Of a stretch of 8,291 bases of DNA, positions 6,787-8,291 are shown piece by piece. The notes beneath the pieces are model-generated. The model worked only from the letters and a program-made list of their open reading frames with translations. It was not told the origin of the DNA and did no database searches. Position 1 is the first letter of the stretch. Each line of letters opens with the position of its first letter. The stretch is taken from assembly GCA_028825345.1 (NCBI GenBank), contig JAPKAJ010000098.1:1-8291 (forward strand). The letters are read 5' to 3'. The stretch is from Arenicellales bacterium. GTDB lineage: Bacteria > Pseudomonadota > Gammaproteobacteria > Arenicellales > UBA868. The position numbers and the translations under genes were made by a program.

Positions 6787-7974
6787 TCAGAACAAGCGCC
6801 GGGCTTCATCCGAGCCGGGCTCCACCCCGTACTTTTTCATCGACCGCTCGATCGATTGAATCTGTCGACGGATCGAATCGAATTGCGCAGCTGAAAGGAT
6901 CGCCCCATCCGGGTCTACCAGTGAACCGTTAAGCTCGGTTGAAACATACTGCGCAACCGACCTAAGCTCGGCAAAAGTCCGAGCTGGGTGTTCGACCCGC
7001 GGTATATTCATAAACAGCGCCAAGCCTCGGAACATGCCTGATTCCAGATCTGCATAACTAAAACTCCCTGGTTCACGCTGATTGGCGAGCCCAAAGCGGC
7101 TGACTCCGGTTCGTGAATCAAAGAAATGGAAGATATCTTGCTCGCCAAGGCGCATACCGGCACGCGCCGCGACCCGCGCCACGTCGGGTCCGGAAAACCC
7201 GGTGCCGGGTTCTGGCTCAATATTGATAACCGCCAGCAGGTCAAACTCGTGGCAAAATCTTTCCAGCCGAGCCGCCTCGGGCAAGGCCTCTTCAATGCTG
7301 GACTCAAACTGTAGCGGCCGATCCAGGGTCTCGGCGAGGGCATAGGCCAGATTGTTAAAACGGGTCAGCTCCGATTCATCGACGCAGCGATCCGGGTCTG
7401 CCATTTGCACACTAATAATCAGATCGGTAAAGATCTCTCCGGCCGAGGCATCTCGCAGATCAAGCCAGGCGTTACCCGGCTCCGTACGACCATGAATCGC
7501 CCTTGGGTGAGATAGGTTTATCTCGTGCTCACGGAATATCGACAAGGCAAGATCACGGGTTACGGGAGTCTGCCCAGGTAAACGCACCCAGTAGTCGATC
7601 TTGATTGGTGCAGAGCCAATCTCAGAATCAAGTACACGGGTCGGTTCGACGGGGTGCTGATCTGAACTGTCGACAGGAGTGGCTTGGTCGGTTGCCTTTA
7701 AACCGCCTCCTTTTGTTCGGGCGCTTGCCTGTCCCTCGAAATCATGGGATGCGATCAATGACGGCTCACGCTGGCGCACCCGATTAACCAAGCGATCAGG
7801 GTGAATAAAATTGAGTGCCACTGGCCAGCGAAAATTTGCAGCTTGTGATGCGATACCGGCGCGCAGTTGCGCCAGCCAAGACACCGGTGTTGACCGGCGC
7901 TTAAAAAATGACAGTGCGGCAACCGCGCCCAAAACTACCAGGCCCAGCGTTATCAAGGCCATTTGCAGACTCAT
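6787..7974 (-). CDS. zipA: Cell division protein ZipA, long form
   Basis: A 395-residue ZipA homologue. ZipA is an essential E. coli inner-membrane protein that tethers FtsZ filaments to the membrane during septum assembly. The ATG at 7972-7974 gives an N-terminal membrane anchor (residues 5-24) followed at once by the basic stop-transfer KRR, as in known ZipA. Longer in-frame starts at 8034 or 8010 would add a polar extension and overlap smc. A charged, probably disordered linker spans about 28-122. The C-terminal FtsZ-binding domain covers about 246-378, with LLAVINIEP (246-254), DIFHFFD (280-286), SRFGLANQREPGSF (292-305) and LALFMNIP (318-325). Residues about 126-240 have the same predicted strand and helix order and may be a second, diverged copy. 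The protein is longer than E. coli ZipA (328). The tail, ending in GSDEARRLF, resembles betaproteobacterial ZipA as I recall it. The gene begins one base after the smc stop, suggesting translational coupling, and precedes ligA. Confidence 0.88.
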   Translation of the reverse strand: MSLQMALITLGLVVLGAVAALSFFKRRSTPVSWLAQLRAGIASQAANFRWPVALNFIHPDRLVNRVRQREPSLIASHDFEGQASARTKGGGLKATDQATPVDSSDQHPVEPTRVLDSEIGSAPIKIDYWVRLPGQTPVTRDLALSIFREHEINLSHPRAIHGRTEPGNAWLDLRDASAGEIFTDLIISVQMADPDRCVDESELTRFNNLAYALAETLDRPLQFESSIEEALPEAARLERFCHEFDLLAVINIEPEPGTGFSGPDVARVAARAGMRLGEQDIFHFFDSRTGVSRFGLANQREPGSFSYADLESGMFRGLALFMNIPRVEHPARTFAELRSVAQYVSTELNGSLVDPDGAILSAAQFDSIRRQIQSIERSMKKYGVEPGSDEARRLF

Positions 7975-7975
7975 T

Positions 7976-8291
7976 TTACCGTGCCGCCAACCGAACGGCC
8001 TCGTCGACATCGACCGAGACGATAGATGAGACACCCGGCTCCACCATGGTTACGCCGAGTAAGATATCAGTCGATTCCATGGTGATCTTGTTGTGAGTAA
8101 TCACCACCAGTTGTGATACCTCCGACAGGCTACGCAGAGTCTGACAATAACGCTCAACGTTACGATCATCCAGTGGGGCATCCACCTCGTCAAGAATGCA
8201 AAAAGGTGCCGGATTCAGCCGGAATAGAGCAAATAGTAACGCTACCGCGGTCAGTGCTTTTTCACCCCCCGACAGGAGGTGTATGGTGCTG
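7976..8291 (-). CDS. smc: Chromosome partition protein SMC, C-terminal fragment
   Basis: The last 104 residues of SMC; the rest lies beyond the right edge of the window. SMC is the ATPase core of the condensin complex with ScpA and ScpB that compacts and segregates the chromosome. The reading frame continues to the edge without a start. It contains the ABC signature motif LLSGGEKAL near the edge, the Walker B and D-loop stretch CILDEVDAPLDD (about 8167-8202), and the switch histidine in VVITHNK. It then ends with the typical EPGVSSIVSVDVDEAV tail. Together these form the C-terminal half of the ATPase head. The TAA stop at 7976-7978 is one base from the zipA ATG. The apparent GTG start at 8183-8185 is inside the Walker B motif and is not a real start. 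Confidence 0.96.
   Translation of the reverse strand, partial: STIHLLSGGEKALTAVALLFALFRLNPAPFCILDEVDAPLDDRNVERYCQTLRSLSEVSQLVVITHNKITMESTDILLGVTMVEPGVSSIVSVDVDEAVRLAAR

Noticed and set aside
7975..8034. Longer zipA start at 8034 (or 8010), adding 20 (or 12) residues
   Set aside because: The extension is polar, precedes the membrane anchor, and lies inside the conserved smc 3' end. The ATG at 7974 places the anchor at the N-terminus as in known ZipA.
1..8291. A novel defence, mobile or biosynthetic system
   Set aside because: All five complete genes and the partial smc belong to well-known families, the frames are intact, and there are no direct repeats, integrase, transposase or unexplained large gaps.

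Overview
The window looks like an ordinary chromosomal stretch from a proteobacterium, most likely a gamma- or betaproteobacterium. The evidence is the order smc-zipA-ligA on one strand. ZipA is largely confined to these groups, and the trio is a familiar housekeeping neighbourhood there. The ZipA tail (positively charged helix, then a Gly-Ser-x-x-Ala-Arg-Arg-Leu-Phe end) reminds me of the betaproteobacterial form, while nothing else decides between the two classes. Coding density is high, all reading frames are intact, and I saw no insertion sequence, tRNA, rRNA, CRISPR array, phage gene or other sign of transfer.

Layout from left to right. Positions 1-104 hold no supported gene. Positions 105-920 (minus) encode an N-formylglutamate amidohydrolase family protein. 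An 83-bp divergent gap separates it from a DMT/EamA-type membrane transporter at 1004-1894 (plus). The transporter converges on acnA, aconitate hydratase A (1921-4581, minus), with only 26 bp between the stop codons. Upstream of acnA on the same strand lie ligA, NAD-dependent DNA ligase (4704-6734, GTG start), zipA (6787-7974, start revised to an internal ATG), and the 3' end of smc (7976-8291, cut by the window edge).

The minus-strand genes read smc -> zipA -> ligA -> acnA. The first two are almost fused (one base between stop and start), zipA-ligA are 52 bp apart, and ligA-acnA are 122 bp apart. The first three serve chromosome organisation, septum assembly and replication or repair. AcnA is a TCA-cycle enzyme that may be read through from the cluster or have its own promoter in the 122-bp gap, which also contains a small perfect inverted repeat. 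The amidohydrolase and transporter form a divergent pair with no hut (histidine degradation) genes in view, so their substrates are open.

No undescribed multi-gene system is apparent. The most interesting observation is that the ZipA homologue seems to carry two tandem copies of the ZipA C-terminal (FtsZ-binding) fold. Smaller points are an Asp-to-Asn change in the aconitase GDSxTTDHISPAG signature, a conserved-Arg-to-Asn change in the amidohydrolase, a hairpin in the acnA leader, and an A7 slippery-type run at the start of ligA.
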